Below are positions 1 to 7,349 of a DNA stretch of 64,000 bases, piece by piece (the first letter of the stretch is position 1; every line of letters starts with the position of its first letter). Source of the stretch: Indolivaga macrotermitis (lineage in GTDB: Bacteria > Bacteroidota > Bacteroidia > Bacteroidales > Dysgonomonadaceae); contig NZ_FQUC01000001.1 of assembly GCF_900128985.1 (NCBI RefSeq), forward strand, positions 124,001-188,000, read 5' to 3'. The notes under the pieces were generated by a model. That model did no database searches, was not told the origin of the DNA, and saw only the letters and a list, made by a program, of their open reading frames with translations. The position numbers were made by a program, and so were the translations under genes.

Positions 1-638
1 GGGGCAAATATTATAATGAAGGAGATAAAATTTTGTTACCGTTTTCGGTTCAGGTTCATCATGCGTTGGCAGACGGTATTCATGTGGGACAGTACATTGA
101 GAGGTTACAAAGTTATTTAGATAATATAGGAATGTCTCAATCAGTTAATGATCGCGGGAATATGGTCGTCCGTCCAATTGAAGAAAGAGATAATAAAACT
201 ATAGCGGCATTGATACGTAAAGTCTTTGATGAGTTTAACGCCCCTAAAAAAGACACAGTGTACGATGATCCTCAGACCGATATGTTGTTTCAGGCTTTTA
301 CGGATTCCCGCGCAGAATATTGGGTGGTTGAATCGGATAATAAAATATTGGGCGGATGCGGTTTTTATCCCACAAAAGGGTTACCCGAATTGTGTGCCGA
401 AATTGTAAAGTTTTATCTTTCGGATGAATCAAGAGGGAAGGGTACAGGTTCTTATCTTCTCAATATGATTCAAGACAGAGCAGCCAAAGCCGGATATACT
501 CATCTATATATAGAATCTTTCGATGAATTTAAACATGCAGTCGCTTTATACGAAAAAAATGGATTCCGTCATTTGAATAACCGTTTAGGGGATTCGGGAC
601 ATTATGCGACCACAATCCATATGCTGAAAGAGTTATAA
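1..638 (+). CDS. Chloramphenicol-acetyltransferase-like (CatA) / GNAT acetyltransferase fusion, 5' end missing
   Basis: The reading frame is open from base 3, so the gene starts upstream of the window. The first 30 or so visible residues match the C-terminal end of type A chloramphenicol acetyltransferases: a QVHHALADG segment holds the catalytic HxxxDG motif (His codon at 60-62) and is followed by the usual HVGQYIERLQ helix. After a linker of about 11 residues the chain continues without a stop into a complete GNAT domain (from VVRPIEERD), with an acetyl-CoA loop of the form RGKGTG and a C-terminal LYEKNGFRH segment. Two unrelated acetyl-CoA enzyme folds therefore share one chain. The CAT half may acetylate chloramphenicol or a related hydroxyl compound; the GNAT substrate is unknown. 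The TTG at 33 is not a credible start, because CAT homology continues upstream of it. Confidence 0.85.
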   Translation, partial: GKYYNEGDKILLPFSVQVHHALADGIHVGQYIERLQSYLDNIGMSQSVNDRGNMVVRPIEERDNKTIAALIRKVFDEFNAPKKDTVYDDPQTDMLFQAFTDSRAEYWVVESDNKILGGCGFYPTKGLPELCAEIVKFYLSDESRGKGTGSYLLNMIQDRAAKAGYTHLYIESFDEFKHAVALYEKNGFRHLNNRLGDSGHYATTIHMLKEL

Positions 639-664
639 GAATATATTGGGGTCAGTCGTTTTTT

Positions 665-1192
665 TCAGATTGTTATCTTATATAAAACATGCTCCTTAAG
701 GGGGTGTCCGTCGGGTACCGAGGGGTGAGGAAAAGATTTAACCTTTTCCATCCCGATTTTTTGCATTATTCTTTCCGATCTTTTATTAGGCAGTGAAGTA
801 AAAGACCATATTGTTTTGAAGGGCAGGTTTTCCTTTGCATACAAAAGGCAGGCTTTTGCAGCTTCGGTTACATATCCCTTATTCCAGTCCTCTTGTTGTA
901 TGCGCCATCCTATTTCAATACCCGGGGCAAAATCAACATTAAAGGTAATATTATGGAAGCCCGTAAACCCGATAAAAGCGCCATCTTCTTTCTTCTCGAT
1001 TGCATATAAACCATATCCGTACATGGAGAATTCGTCCTGAATCCTGTTATAAAGATCCAGAGATTCTTTATCTGTTAGCGGTTTCAGGAAATATTCCATG
1101 ACAAGTTGATCATGATTGATCTTTGCAAATACTTCAATATCTTCTTCTTTCCAGCTGCGTAACAATAAACGAGGGGTCTCAAAATATATCAT
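665..1192 (-). CDS. GNAT family N-acetyltransferase (RimJ/RimL type)
   Basis: A protein of 175 residues beginning with the typical IYFETPRLLLRSW strand of RimJ/RimL-like acetyltransferases. It has the PGIEIGWRIQQEDWNKGYVT segment that forms the acetyl-CoA region, and ends with a RSERIMQKIGM motif. The family acetylates ribosomal protein N-termini, amino acids or drugs; the sequence does not reveal the substrate. It is convergent with the CAT-GNAT gene and divergent from the next GNAT gene. A -7 box on the minus strand (1221-1228) supports this start. Confidence 0.9.
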   Translation of the reverse strand: MIYFETPRLLLRSWKEEDIEVFAKINHDQLVMEYFLKPLTDKESLDLYNRIQDEFSMYGYGLYAIEKKEDGAFIGFTGFHNITFNVDFAPGIEIGWRIQQEDWNKGYVTEAAKACLLYAKENLPFKTIWSFTSLPNKRSERIMQKIGMEKVKSFPHPSVPDGHPLKEHVLYKITI

Positions 1193-1220
1193 AGGAGGTA
1201 TAGTATCAATTAATTGTACA

Positions 1221-1228
1221 CAAAATTA
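1221..1228 (-). promoter_or_regulatory. Bacteroidetes -7 box for the leftward GNAT gene
   Basis: The plus strand reads CAAAATTA, which is TAATTTTG on the minus strand (consensus TAnnTTTG). It predicts a transcript start about 20 bases ahead of the ATG at 1192. Confidence 0.5.
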
Positions 1229-1293
1229 CAACAAACAGTCTGATTATTTATAATATTAGCAATATCGGACAATTGCGCTTAGCTTGTATTATC

Positions 1294-1301
1294 TAAATTT
1301 G
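1294..1301 (+). promoter_or_regulatory. Bacteroidetes -7 box for the rightward GNAT gene
   Basis: TAAATTTG fits TAnnTTTG. It lies inside the longest open frame, which could start at 1284, so the true start must be downstream; this supports the ATG at 1329. Confidence 0.5.
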
Positions 1302-1328
1302 TATTTTGTTTTCCTGAAGAATGTATTT

Positions 1329-1865
1329 ATGGAATATTTTTTGAAATCGGAACGATTGGGATTTACCTATTGGAATGACGAGTTCCTCCATTATGCGATT
1401 GATCTTTGGGGAAATCCTCAGGTCTCCCGATTCGTTGTATCTGAAGGCGTTTTCTCTGAAGCTGATATTAAGGAACGCCTCCTTTTAGAGATCAAGAATA
1501 AACGACTCTATGGTATACAATATTATCCCGTCTTTCTTCTCGAAGGAGATATATTTGTGGGATGTTGCGGTTTAAGACCGTATGATACCGGAAAGTCTGT
1601 TTGTGAATTTGGATTTTACTTCAAACCCGAATATTGGGGTAAAGGGTTTGCACAGGAAGCAGGAATGAAAGTTATAGAATATGCATTAGATACCTTAAAC
1701 ATTTCTAATATTTATGCGGGTCACAATCCAAATAATAAAGCATCCGAAAGGGCTCTGAAAAAACTGGGTTTTGAATATATAGAAGATACGTTTTATGAGC
1801 CAACAGGTCTCTATCACCCTCTTTATATGTTAAAACAGAAGAAAATATTCGATAAAGAACTATAG
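1329..1865 (+). CDS. GNAT family N-acetyltransferase
   Basis: A protein of 178 residues starting MEYFLKSERLGFTYW. It belongs to the RimJ/RimL-like GNAT group: FGFYFKPEYWGKGFAQEA is the acetyl-CoA binding segment and NKASERALKKLGF the C-terminal signature. I chose the ATG at 1329 over the TTG at 1284 because a -7 box occupies 1294-1301 and family homology starts at MEYF. The next gene begins 4 bases after the stop, so the two are probably co-transcribed. The substrate is unknown. Confidence 0.88.
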   Translation: MEYFLKSERLGFTYWNDEFLHYAIDLWGNPQVSRFVVSEGVFSEADIKERLLLEIKNKRLYGIQYYPVFLLEGDIFVGCCGLRPYDTGKSVCEFGFYFKPEYWGKGFAQEAGMKVIEYALDTLNISNIYAGHNPNNKASERALKKLGFEYIEDTFYEPTGLYHPLYMLKQKKIFDKEL

Positions 1866-1869
1866 TTTT

Positions 1870-2079
1870 ATGATAAAAGAGATTGTAAAGAAAGATGCCG
1901 AAGCAATTTATCTGTTACTTACAAAAAGAAACACGCTGACAATAGGAGAGCTAAGAGAGATTACTGAATATCAGGAGTTATATCTATCTTTAGTTCTTGG
2001 TTGGCTGGCAAAGGAAGGTCGGGTTTATTTGGATATAGAGGATGAACTTAGTGTGGCTCCCGTTCAGAAAGCAGTTTAG
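1870..2079 (+). CDS. Small winged-helix domain protein (DUF2582-like)
   Basis: A 69-residue protein with the pattern of the small Bacteroidetes winged-helix family (PF10771-like): an N-terminal helix (IVKKDAEAIYLLL), a helix-turn-helix core (TIGELREITEYQELYLSLVLGWLAKEG) and a short beta wing (RVYLDIEDELSVAP). It is probably a DNA- or protein-binding adaptor; no target is visible. It lies 4 bases behind the GNAT gene and is likely in the same transcript. Confidence 0.75.
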   Translation: MIKEIVKKDAEAIYLLLTKRNTLTIGELREITEYQELYLSLVLGWLAKEGRVYLDIEDELSVAPVQKAV

Positions 2080-2164
2080 AAAGATTTGTAGATGATATAC
2101 GGAGGTATATTTTTATGCGAATGAAAACAACACTCACGGTATAAACATAATATAAGTAAGTAAT

Positions 2165-2566
2165 ATGGAAAATAAAAAAAGTGTTCTTATAACCGGTATG
2201 AATGTCATAATAGATTGTTCTGATGCAAATATTATGGCCGGTTTTTACAGCAAATTAATGGGTTGGGAATGGACTCATCCCCGGTCTGATGAAGGTTGGG
2301 CGGCAATATCCTCTCCAACAGGAATGTTCTTTATATTTCAGGAAGTAGAAGGGTATCAACCTCCTGTGTGGCCATGGCAAGAGGGAAAACAAGCCCAGAT
2401 GCTGCATCTCGATTTATTTGTCAACAACCTCGAAGAAGGGGTGGCACATGCTATCGAATGTGGCGCGAGAATAGCCGATGAGCAATACTTCAAAACATCA
2501 AGAACAATGATCGATCCTGCAGGTCATCCATTCTGCCTTGGTACATATACTCTCGAACCCGAATAA
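2165..2566 (+). CDS. VOC (glyoxalase/bleomycin-resistance fold) family protein, copy 1
   Basis: A 133-residue single-domain VOC protein of the glyoxalase-like 6 kind, with the paired beta-alpha-beta-beta-beta modules: NVIIDCSDANIMAGFYSKL opens the first, and QMLHLDLFVNNLEEGVAHA opens the second with its metal-type HLD. It ends TMIDPAGHPFCL, typical of the family. It is closely related to the gene at 7900-8283; the final DEQYFKTSRTMIDPAGHPFC stretch is identical. Function may be drug or aldehyde detoxification; the substrate is unknown. Confidence 0.85.
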   Translation: MENKKSVLITGMNVIIDCSDANIMAGFYSKLMGWEWTHPRSDEGWAAISSPTGMFFIFQEVEGYQPPVWPWQEGKQAQMLHLDLFVNNLEEGVAHAIECGARIADEQYFKTSRTMIDPAGHPFCLGTYTLEPE

Positions 2567-2570
2567 TAAA

Positions 2571-2592
2571 AACCGGATCATTTGATCCGGTT
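2571..2592. terminator. Inverted repeat after VOC gene, likely terminator
   Basis: AACCGGATCA and TGATCCGGTT form a perfect 10-bp stem with a 2-base loop just after the VOC stop. The A-run before it would give a T-tract on the minus strand; the plus-strand tail is only AT-rich. Confidence 0.5.
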
Positions 2593-2723
2593 AATAATAT
2601 ATCTGCTTATATTAATCTGAGAATAGCCCATTCGAGTTCGAAAGATCACTTTACCAATAATCGGGTTCGTCATAAATATCATTACTCTTGGTTGATCAAT
2701 GGACTTTACTCATCTTGCTAAAT

Positions 2724-2731
2724 TACTTTTG
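2724..2731 (+). promoter_or_regulatory. Orphan -7 box
   Basis: TACTTTTG fits TAnnTTTG. It is followed about 13 bases later by the hairpin at 2744-2773 and no gene, so any transcript from here would be very short. Confidence 0.4.
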
Positions 2732-2743
2732 TATATACATTTT

Positions 2744-2773
2744 TAGAGCCAATGTTTAAACAACTTGGCTCTA
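2744..2773 (+). terminator. Hairpin after orphan -7 box
   Basis: TAGAGCCAA and TTGGCTCTA form a 9-bp stem with a 12-base loop, followed by a T-rich stretch (ATTTGTTATTTTT). It could be an intrinsic terminator. Confidence 0.45.
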
Positions 2774-2794
2774 ATTTGTTATTTTTGCCAACGA

Positions 2795-2880
2795 ATGAAG
2801 ACTACTACACATATACAGGTGTCCGGCCTGAAATAATCTGTAAAGGAACTTTTGCAGATTATCTCTCTTCTATCAGGTAA
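2795..2880 (+). pseudogene. Possible remnant of a heavy-metal-associated (HMA/CopZ-like) domain gene
   Basis: An ATG 8 bases after a -7 box (2780-2787) begins a 13-residue peptide, MKTTTHIQVSGLK, then a stop. This resembles the first strand of small HMA metal-chaperone domains, which normally continue with a metal-binding Cys pair. Two bases out of frame, from 2839, the sequence reads CKGTFADYLSSIR before another stop, which could be the following helix. A frameshifted, decayed gene is the best reading, but it rests on very few residues. Confidence 0.3.
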
Positions 2881-3035
2881 AACTTACCTGAGCTAATCTC
2901 TGTTATCGAAATATTTAGATAATTATTTTTAATTCAGTAGATATTGATATATCTATAACAGGCTGTTCTCTGAGGGGTAAATCTCCGAAAATTAACGGCT
3001 TAAGTGCGAACCGACTGATAATTATTGTCTTTGAA

Positions 3036-3055
3036 TATAGAAAGCGAAAGAGTAT
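3036..3055 (+). repeat. 20-bp dispersed repeat, copy 1
   Basis: The bases TATAGAAAGCGAAAGAGTAT recur exactly at 6355-6374. Both copies lie about 100-125 bases ahead of an AraC-family gene. Confidence 0.6.
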
Positions 3056-3160
3056 TATGACTTGCTGTAGAAGTAAAAGAGAAATAGAAATGAGTATTTA
3101 CTAGAATCGGAGCAATAAAATATTAGCAAGATAAAACAACACTCCGGTTTCGCAGACTTT

Positions 3161-3168
3161 TATATTTG
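3161..3168 (+). promoter_or_regulatory. -7 box for AraC/GyrI-like regulator gene
   Basis: TATATTTG lies 10 bases ahead of the ATG at 3179, implying a 5' leader of only a few bases. Confidence 0.5.
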
Positions 3169-3178
3169 TAAATAAGTT

Positions 3179-4132
3179 ATGGAAACAACCAAAGAAAGAA
3201 GCAAACAGGAATATATATATCGTATAAATAAAGTGATGGATTATATCGAGAAACACATCGACCAACCATTGACTCTTAATGAATTGGCAGATGTAGCGTG
3301 TTTCTCATCATTTCATTTTCACAGGATATTTACCTACCTGACAGGAGAAACACCGATTGCTTTTACCCAACGGTTGCGAATAGAGAAAGCAGCGCAGCTA
3401 TTACGTAATAATCAGGCGCTATCCGTATCAGAGATAGCTTTTATGTGCGGATTCAGTAGCCTTTCCTTGTTTAGCCGGACGTTCCGGAAAACTTTCGGCG
3501 TGACTTCCCGCGAATTTAGGAAAGAAGACAGAATCGTGTTGGCAAAAAATGGTGTATATTTTAGCAAGCAGGGTAAACTGGTAAGCAAGAATGGTAAAAA
3601 TAATCCGGCGATTATGTCTGAACTTTGTCCCGTAGAATTTAAACAATTATTTTTTATGGAAACAAAAATCGAAGTAAAGCAGTTACCGGACATGCGTGTT
3701 ATTTATTGCCGCCATACCGGTCCGTTCCACGAAATCGGAAAAGCTTATCAGAAGTTGGCACGCTGGGCTGCTCCCCGTGATCTGTATGAAGAGGGGAAAA
3801 CCAAAAGTATGACAGTTACCCATGATGACCCGGCAGTAACAGATATAAGCAAAGTTCGCCAGAGCGCATGTCTATTAATAGACAAGGACGTTGAGCCGGA
3901 AGGAGAATTTGGTAAAATGACTGTTTCGGGAGGGAAATTTGTAGTCGGTCGGTTCGAACTTGGGGTTTCGGACTTTGAACAGGCGTGGAATACTATGTGC
4001 GATTGGTTTACCGAAAGCGGATATAAACAGGCTGAAGGTAGCACTTTTGAACTTTATCACAATGATATCAAGCCTGAGAAAACCGGAGCACAGTTTGTTG
4101 TTGATATTTGTATTCCGGTAACCCCATTGTGA
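3179..4132 (+). CDS. AraC-family regulator with GyrI-like ligand-binding domain
   Basis: This 317-residue regulator has its DNA-binding domain first: YIEKHIDQPLTLNELADVA is the first helix-turn-helix of AraC/XylS proteins and IAFMCGFSSLSLFSRTFRKT the second (residues about 15-115). The C-terminal part, from about 160 (IEVKQLPDMRVIYCRHTGPF), is a GyrI-like/SOUL-type domain as in Rob and BmrR, which binds small hydrophobic drugs. It is probably a drug-sensing activator. No operon partner follows directly, and a terminator hairpin sits after the stop. The surrounding detoxification genes are plausible targets. Confidence 0.92.
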   Translation: METTKERSKQEYIYRINKVMDYIEKHIDQPLTLNELADVACFSSFHFHRIFTYLTGETPIAFTQRLRIEKAAQLLRNNQALSVSEIAFMCGFSSLSLFSRTFRKTFGVTSREFRKEDRIVLAKNGVYFSKQGKLVSKNGKNNPAIMSELCPVEFKQLFFMETKIEVKQLPDMRVIYCRHTGPFHEIGKAYQKLARWAAPRDLYEEGKTKSMTVTHDDPAVTDISKVRQSACLLIDKDVEPEGEFGKMTVSGGKFVVGRFELGVSDFEQAWNTMCDWFTESGYKQAEGSTFELYHNDIKPEKTGAQFVVDICIPVTPL

Positions 4133-4143
4133 AAAATCACAAT

Positions 4144-4180
4144 AAAATCCCCTTCGGATAAGTTTCCGGAGGGGATTTTT
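4144..4180 (+). terminator. Rho-independent terminator
   Basis: AAAATCCCCT pairs with AGGGGATTTT around an inner TCGGA/TCCGG region and is followed by a T-run. It follows the AraC stop at 4132. Confidence 0.8.
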
Positions 4181-4352
4181 ATATAAAAGCGCAAAACCGG
4201 ATAATCGCTATTCTGAGTGCAACCGATACCTTTACAAGCAAAAGATATTTATTCAAACTAAAAGAAAAATAAATGAATAGAGAAAGAAAACCACAATAAC
4301 CGACTCTTACCTGAATAATTGCTTGAAGCCTGTTTCTTTTATTTGATTTTTA

Positions 4353-4360
4353 TAACTTTG
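4353..4360 (+). promoter_or_regulatory. -7 box immediately at AraC start (leaderless candidate)
   Basis: TAACTTTG ends only 4 bases before the ATG at 4365. The expected transcription start, about 7 bases after the box, would fall at or inside the start codon. Confidence 0.5.
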
Positions 4361-4364
4361 AAGT

Positions 4365-5261
4365 ATGAAGCATACCGAAAGTTTACAGGATTTTTATAAA
4401 ATGTCGGAAAATAAACATTTACTTTCCGGAGAGAATAAAATTATCAGGCACTTCAATATCTTTCCCCGCTGGAGATGTTCTGCTGCGAAAACTTATATTC
4501 GCCGCGATTTCTATAGGATTGTTTTAACTAAAGGGAGTGGAATTCTAAGCTTCCTGAACCATAAAGTCAGAATTGACGCACCCTCTATTTTTATAGCCAA
4601 TAAGATAATCCCTTATTCATGGGAACCTCTATCAGAGAATCAGGATGGTTGGGTATGTTTGTTCTCGAGTGAATTTTTGAATACAACCAATCCGGAGGTA
4701 TATCCGGTTCTTAATCTGGAAACTATACCGATTTATAATCTGGATAATATTTTACAGGAAGAATTTTCTGCTTTTTTCGAAAAGATCGAAGAAGATTTTA
4801 AGTCAGATTATATATATAAATATGCTTTGTTGCAGAACTACCTTAATTTACTTCTACACCGGATACAAATGTTAGGAGATCAGGTGTTCTCAACCAGTCA
4901 AATGATGGATGCCGCTCATCGTACGGTTTTTCGTTTCCTTGAACTATTGGAACAGCAATTTCCGGTACAATCTCCCGAAATGCCCTTGGATCTAAAAAGC
5001 CCTCAGGACTATGCACGGAAACTTAATATGCACGTCAATCATCTAAATAGTTCAGTAAAGAAGGTTACCGGGAATACTTCTTCCGGATTGATTACCGAAA
5101 GAATAGTAACAGAAGCCAGGAGCTTATTGCAGAATACAGATTGGAATATATCGGAAATATCGGATGCTTTGGGTTTTGAATATCCCTCCTATTTTACCAA
5201 TTTCTTAAAGAAGCATGCCGGAGCTTCGCCCAAAGAATTAAGATTGAGTTATATTCTTTGA
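4365..5261 (+). CDS. AraC-family transcriptional regulator
   Basis: A 298-residue protein with an N-terminal cupin-like sensor region (about 20-170, including GSGILSFLNHKVRIDAPSIF) and a C-terminal AraC DNA-binding domain: SPQDYARKLNMHVNHLNSSV is the first helix-turn-helix and ISEIADALGF-like sequence (as ISEISDALGFEYPSYFTNFL) the second. It lies 88 bases ahead of the aldo/keto reductase in the same direction and probably controls it. The start may be the ATG at 4365 on a leaderless message, or Met13 at 4401, because a -7 box ends at 4360. Confidence 0.9.
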   Translation: MKHTESLQDFYKMSENKHLLSGENKIIRHFNIFPRWRCSAAKTYIRRDFYRIVLTKGSGILSFLNHKVRIDAPSIFIANKIIPYSWEPLSENQDGWVCLFSSEFLNTTNPEVYPVLNLETIPIYNLDNILQEEFSAFFEKIEEDFKSDYIYKYALLQNYLNLLLHRIQMLGDQVFSTSQMMDAAHRTVFRFLELLEQQFPVQSPEMPLDLKSPQDYARKLNMHVNHLNSSVKKVTGNTSSGLITERIVTEARSLLQNTDWNISEISDALGFEYPSYFTNFLKKHAGASPKELRLSYIL

Positions 5262-5312
5262 ATTCTATAAGTATTGATTTGAATTGTATAGCTTGCTTCT
5301 TGCTATCTACTC

Positions 5313-5320
5313 TACTTTTG
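5313..5320 (+). promoter_or_regulatory. -7 box for aldo/keto reductase gene
   Basis: TACTTTTG lies 29 bases ahead of the ATG at 5350, with TTG triplets upstream. Confidence 0.5.
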
Positions 5321-5349
5321 TATCATAACTTCTAATAATTATAAGAGAT

Positions 5350-6333
5350 ATGAAATACAGAAAATTAGGTAACACCAACGAAGAATTATCGGCGATAGGA
5401 TTGGGTTGTATGGGAATGTCGCATGCCTATTCGGGGCAAGATGACAAAGAAAGTATAGCTACATTGCATAGAGCACTCGAATTAGGAGTGAATTTTTGGG
5501 ATACAGCTGATTTTTATGGAGGAGGCGAAAACGAGAAATTATTATCTAACGTACTTAAAAGTAAGCGAGATAAGGTATTTCTGGCTACTAAGTTCGGATT
5601 ACGTTACGAGCAAAGTAATTTATTGGCATCGGAAGTTGACGGCTCACCTGAATGGATGAGAAAAGCTGTTGATCTGAGTTTACAACGTTTGGGAGTTGAT
5701 TACATAGACCTCTACTATTTACATCGTGTAGATACTAAAGTGCCCATTGAAGAAACAGTAGGAGCTATGTCTGAACTGGTGAAAGAGGGAAAAGTCCGCT
5801 ATCTGGGACTTTCAGAGGCTTCGGCCGAATCAATAGAAAGAGCGGTCAAAGTACATCCGATAGCAGCTTTACAGAGTGAGTACTCGTTATTGAGCAGGGG
5901 CGTAGAGGATAAAATATATCCGCTGATCAGTAAATTAGGCATTTCTCTAGTGCCATATTCACCATTGGGTAGAGGGATGTTTACAGAGAATTTTGATATA
6001 GACTTGGAGGAAAATGACGCACGAAGGTCTTTGCCTCGTTTTCAGGGAGATCACTTTGTGAATAATAAACGAATGATGGCTGAATTAACTGAATTTGCAC
6101 ACAGTAAAAATATCAATACGGCTCAACTTGCATTAGCATGGCTTTTAGGAAAAGGTTCTGATATAATTCCTATTCCGGGTACGAAAAAACGGAAATACCT
6201 CGAATTAAATGTAAAAGCAGTAGATGCCCAACTTACAGAGAGTGATATTAAGGAGGTAGAAAATATTATAGCCAAATATCCGAATACAGGAGAGCGTTAT
6301 CCCGAATCGGCAATGAAGCTTGTTAATAAATAA
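5350..6333 (+). CDS. Aldo/keto reductase
   Basis: A 327-residue NADPH-dependent oxidoreductase of the AKR superfamily, similar to the YajO/Tas and AKR11-13 group. The active-site residues are visible: Asp and Tyr in [14 protein letters not shown] (about 49-62), Lys in VFLATKFG and His in LYYLHRVD. The C-terminal cofactor region has [15 protein letters not shown]. Such enzymes reduce aldehydes and ketones; the substrate is unknown. The AraC gene upstream is the likely regulator, an arrangement common for stress-induced AKRs. A strong terminator follows. Confidence 0.93.
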   Translation: MKYRKLGNTNEELSAIGLGCMGMSHAYSGQDDKESIATLHRALELGVNFWDTADFYGGGENEKLLSNVLKSKRDKVFLATKFGLRYEQSNLLASEVDGSPEWMRKAVDLSLQRLGVDYIDLYYLHRVDTKVPIEETVGAMSELVKEGKVRYLGLSEASAESIERAVKVHPIAALQSEYSLLSRGVEDKIYPLISKLGISLVPYSPLGRGMFTENFDIDLEENDARRSLPRFQGDHFVNNKRMMAELTEFAHSKNINTAQLALAWLLGKGSDIIPIPGTKKRKYLELNVKAVDAQLTESDIKEVENIIAKYPNTGERYPESAMKLVNK

Positions 6334-6354
6334 ATCATTGATTTATGTGAAGCC

Positions 6355-6374
6355 TATAGAAAGCGAAAGAGTAT
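6355..6374 (+). repeat. 20-bp dispersed repeat, copy 2
   Basis: Identical to 3036-3055. It lies between the aldo/keto reductase stop and the terminator hairpin, about 100 bases ahead of an AraC gene. Confidence 0.6.
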
Positions 6375-6378
6375 ATGG

Positions 6379-6427
6379 AAAGTTCCGGTCTTGTAAAATT
6401 GTCCTTTTTTTACAAGACCGGAACTTT
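6379..6427 (+). terminator. Long-stem rho-independent terminator
   Basis: AAAGTTCCGGTCTTGTAAAA pairs along its full 20 bases with the arm at 6408-6427, and a T-run follows. It closes the aldo/keto reductase unit and lies directly before the next AraC promoter. Confidence 0.85.
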
Positions 6428-6436
6428 TTAATGTGA

Positions 6437-6444
6437 TAACTTTG
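6437..6444 (+). promoter_or_regulatory. -7 box for AraC gene at 6473
   Basis: TAACTTTG lies 28 bases before the ATG; any -33 element would overlap the 3' arm of the preceding terminator. Confidence 0.5.
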
Positions 6445-6472
6445 TCGATCATTAAGTTATATTCTCTTCTGA

Positions 6473-7267
6473 ATGGAAAATTTCCAGATTATAAAACCAT
6501 CGCCAATGCTTGCTCCATATGTTAAGCATTATTGGTTTTTAAAAGCAAATATTACACATTCATCCCGGACGCGTATAGTGCCAACGGGTCATGTCTGTAT
6601 GATGTTTCATAGAGGAGAGCGTATATTCTCGGAGTCCGATAATCAATTCCAGCCACAGGCATTTATAAGTGGCCAGGAAAAGTCATTCACAGACTTATTA
6701 TACACTTCGGATCTGGATATGATCTGCATTGTTTTTCATCCGATTGGAGCCAGAGTCTTCTTCAAGATGCCGATGAGCGAAATTAATGGGCTTAGAACTG
6801 ATATTTATGATTTGGAAGACAGAGAATTAATAGACCTTCGTAAGGTCTTAGAAGAGACGCAATCAAATATACAGTGCGCTTTGCTGATCGAACAGTTTTT
6901 GTTTAAACGAATCCGTAATTTGGCAGACTATAATTTGAAGCGGATAAATACTGCAATAGAACTGATTAATAACCGGCAAACGGATATTAAAACACTTGCC
7001 GGAGCCTCTTGCCTGAGTCCAAAGCAATTTAAGAGGATATTTACAGAGATGGTAGGAGCTAATCCTAAAGAATATCAGCGTGTAATTCGTTTTCAAAGAG
7101 CATTATTTGTTTTACAAACACAATCGGATATCAATATGGCACAGCTCGCGTTTGAATGTGGCTATTATGATCAACCTCATTTGATAAAGGAATTTAAAGT
7201 ATTTTCGGGTTATACCCCATTGGAGTATCTCGCGATGTGCACCCCTTATTCCGACTATTTTTCATAG
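6473..7267 (+). CDS. AraC-family regulator with DUF6597-type sensor
   Basis: A 264-residue regulator. The N-terminal half (IIKPSPMLAPYVKHYWFLKA, then VPTGHVCMMFHRG) matches the sensor domain seen in Bacteroidetes AraC proteins of the DUF6597 type. The C-terminal half has an AraC helix-turn-helix pair: ASCLSPKQFKRIFTEMVGAN and MAQLAFECGYYDQPHLIKEF. A VOC gene begins 82 bases downstream with its own -7 box. The target is unknown, but the neighbours suggest regulation of detoxification genes. Confidence 0.9.
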   Translation: MENFQIIKPSPMLAPYVKHYWFLKANITHSSRTRIVPTGHVCMMFHRGERIFSESDNQFQPQAFISGQEKSFTDLLYTSDLDMICIVFHPIGARVFFKMPMSEINGLRTDIYDLEDRELIDLRKVLEETQSNIQCALLIEQFLFKRIRNLADYNLKRINTAIELINNRQTDIKTLAGASCLSPKQFKRIFTEMVGANPKEYQRVIRFQRALFVLQTQSDINMAQLAFECGYYDQPHLIKEFKVFSGYTPLEYLAMCTPYSDYFS

Positions 7268-7313
7268 GCCGGAGAATGTCCGTTTTCTACAATACCGGCT
7301 ACCGGCCTGCCTT

Positions 7314-7321
7314 TATCTTTG
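7314..7321 (+). promoter_or_regulatory. -7 box for VOC gene at 7350
   Basis: TATCTTTG lies 28 bases ahead of the ATG. Confidence 0.5.
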
Positions 7322-7349
7322 CAGTGTCAAATAATAAAAATACAAGAAG

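Larger units (their letters stand above)
2593..3178. other. 586-bp intergenic region: promoter-hairpin pair, gene remnant and short repeat
   Basis: There is no intact gene here. It holds a -7 box (2724-2731), a 9-bp hairpin (2744-2773), a second -7 box (2780-2787), a likely gene remnant (2795-2880), an inverted repeat TCAGGTAA/TTACCTGA (2873-2891), a 20-base segment repeated at 6355-6374, and a -7 box for the AraC gene (3161-3168). Confidence 0.6.
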
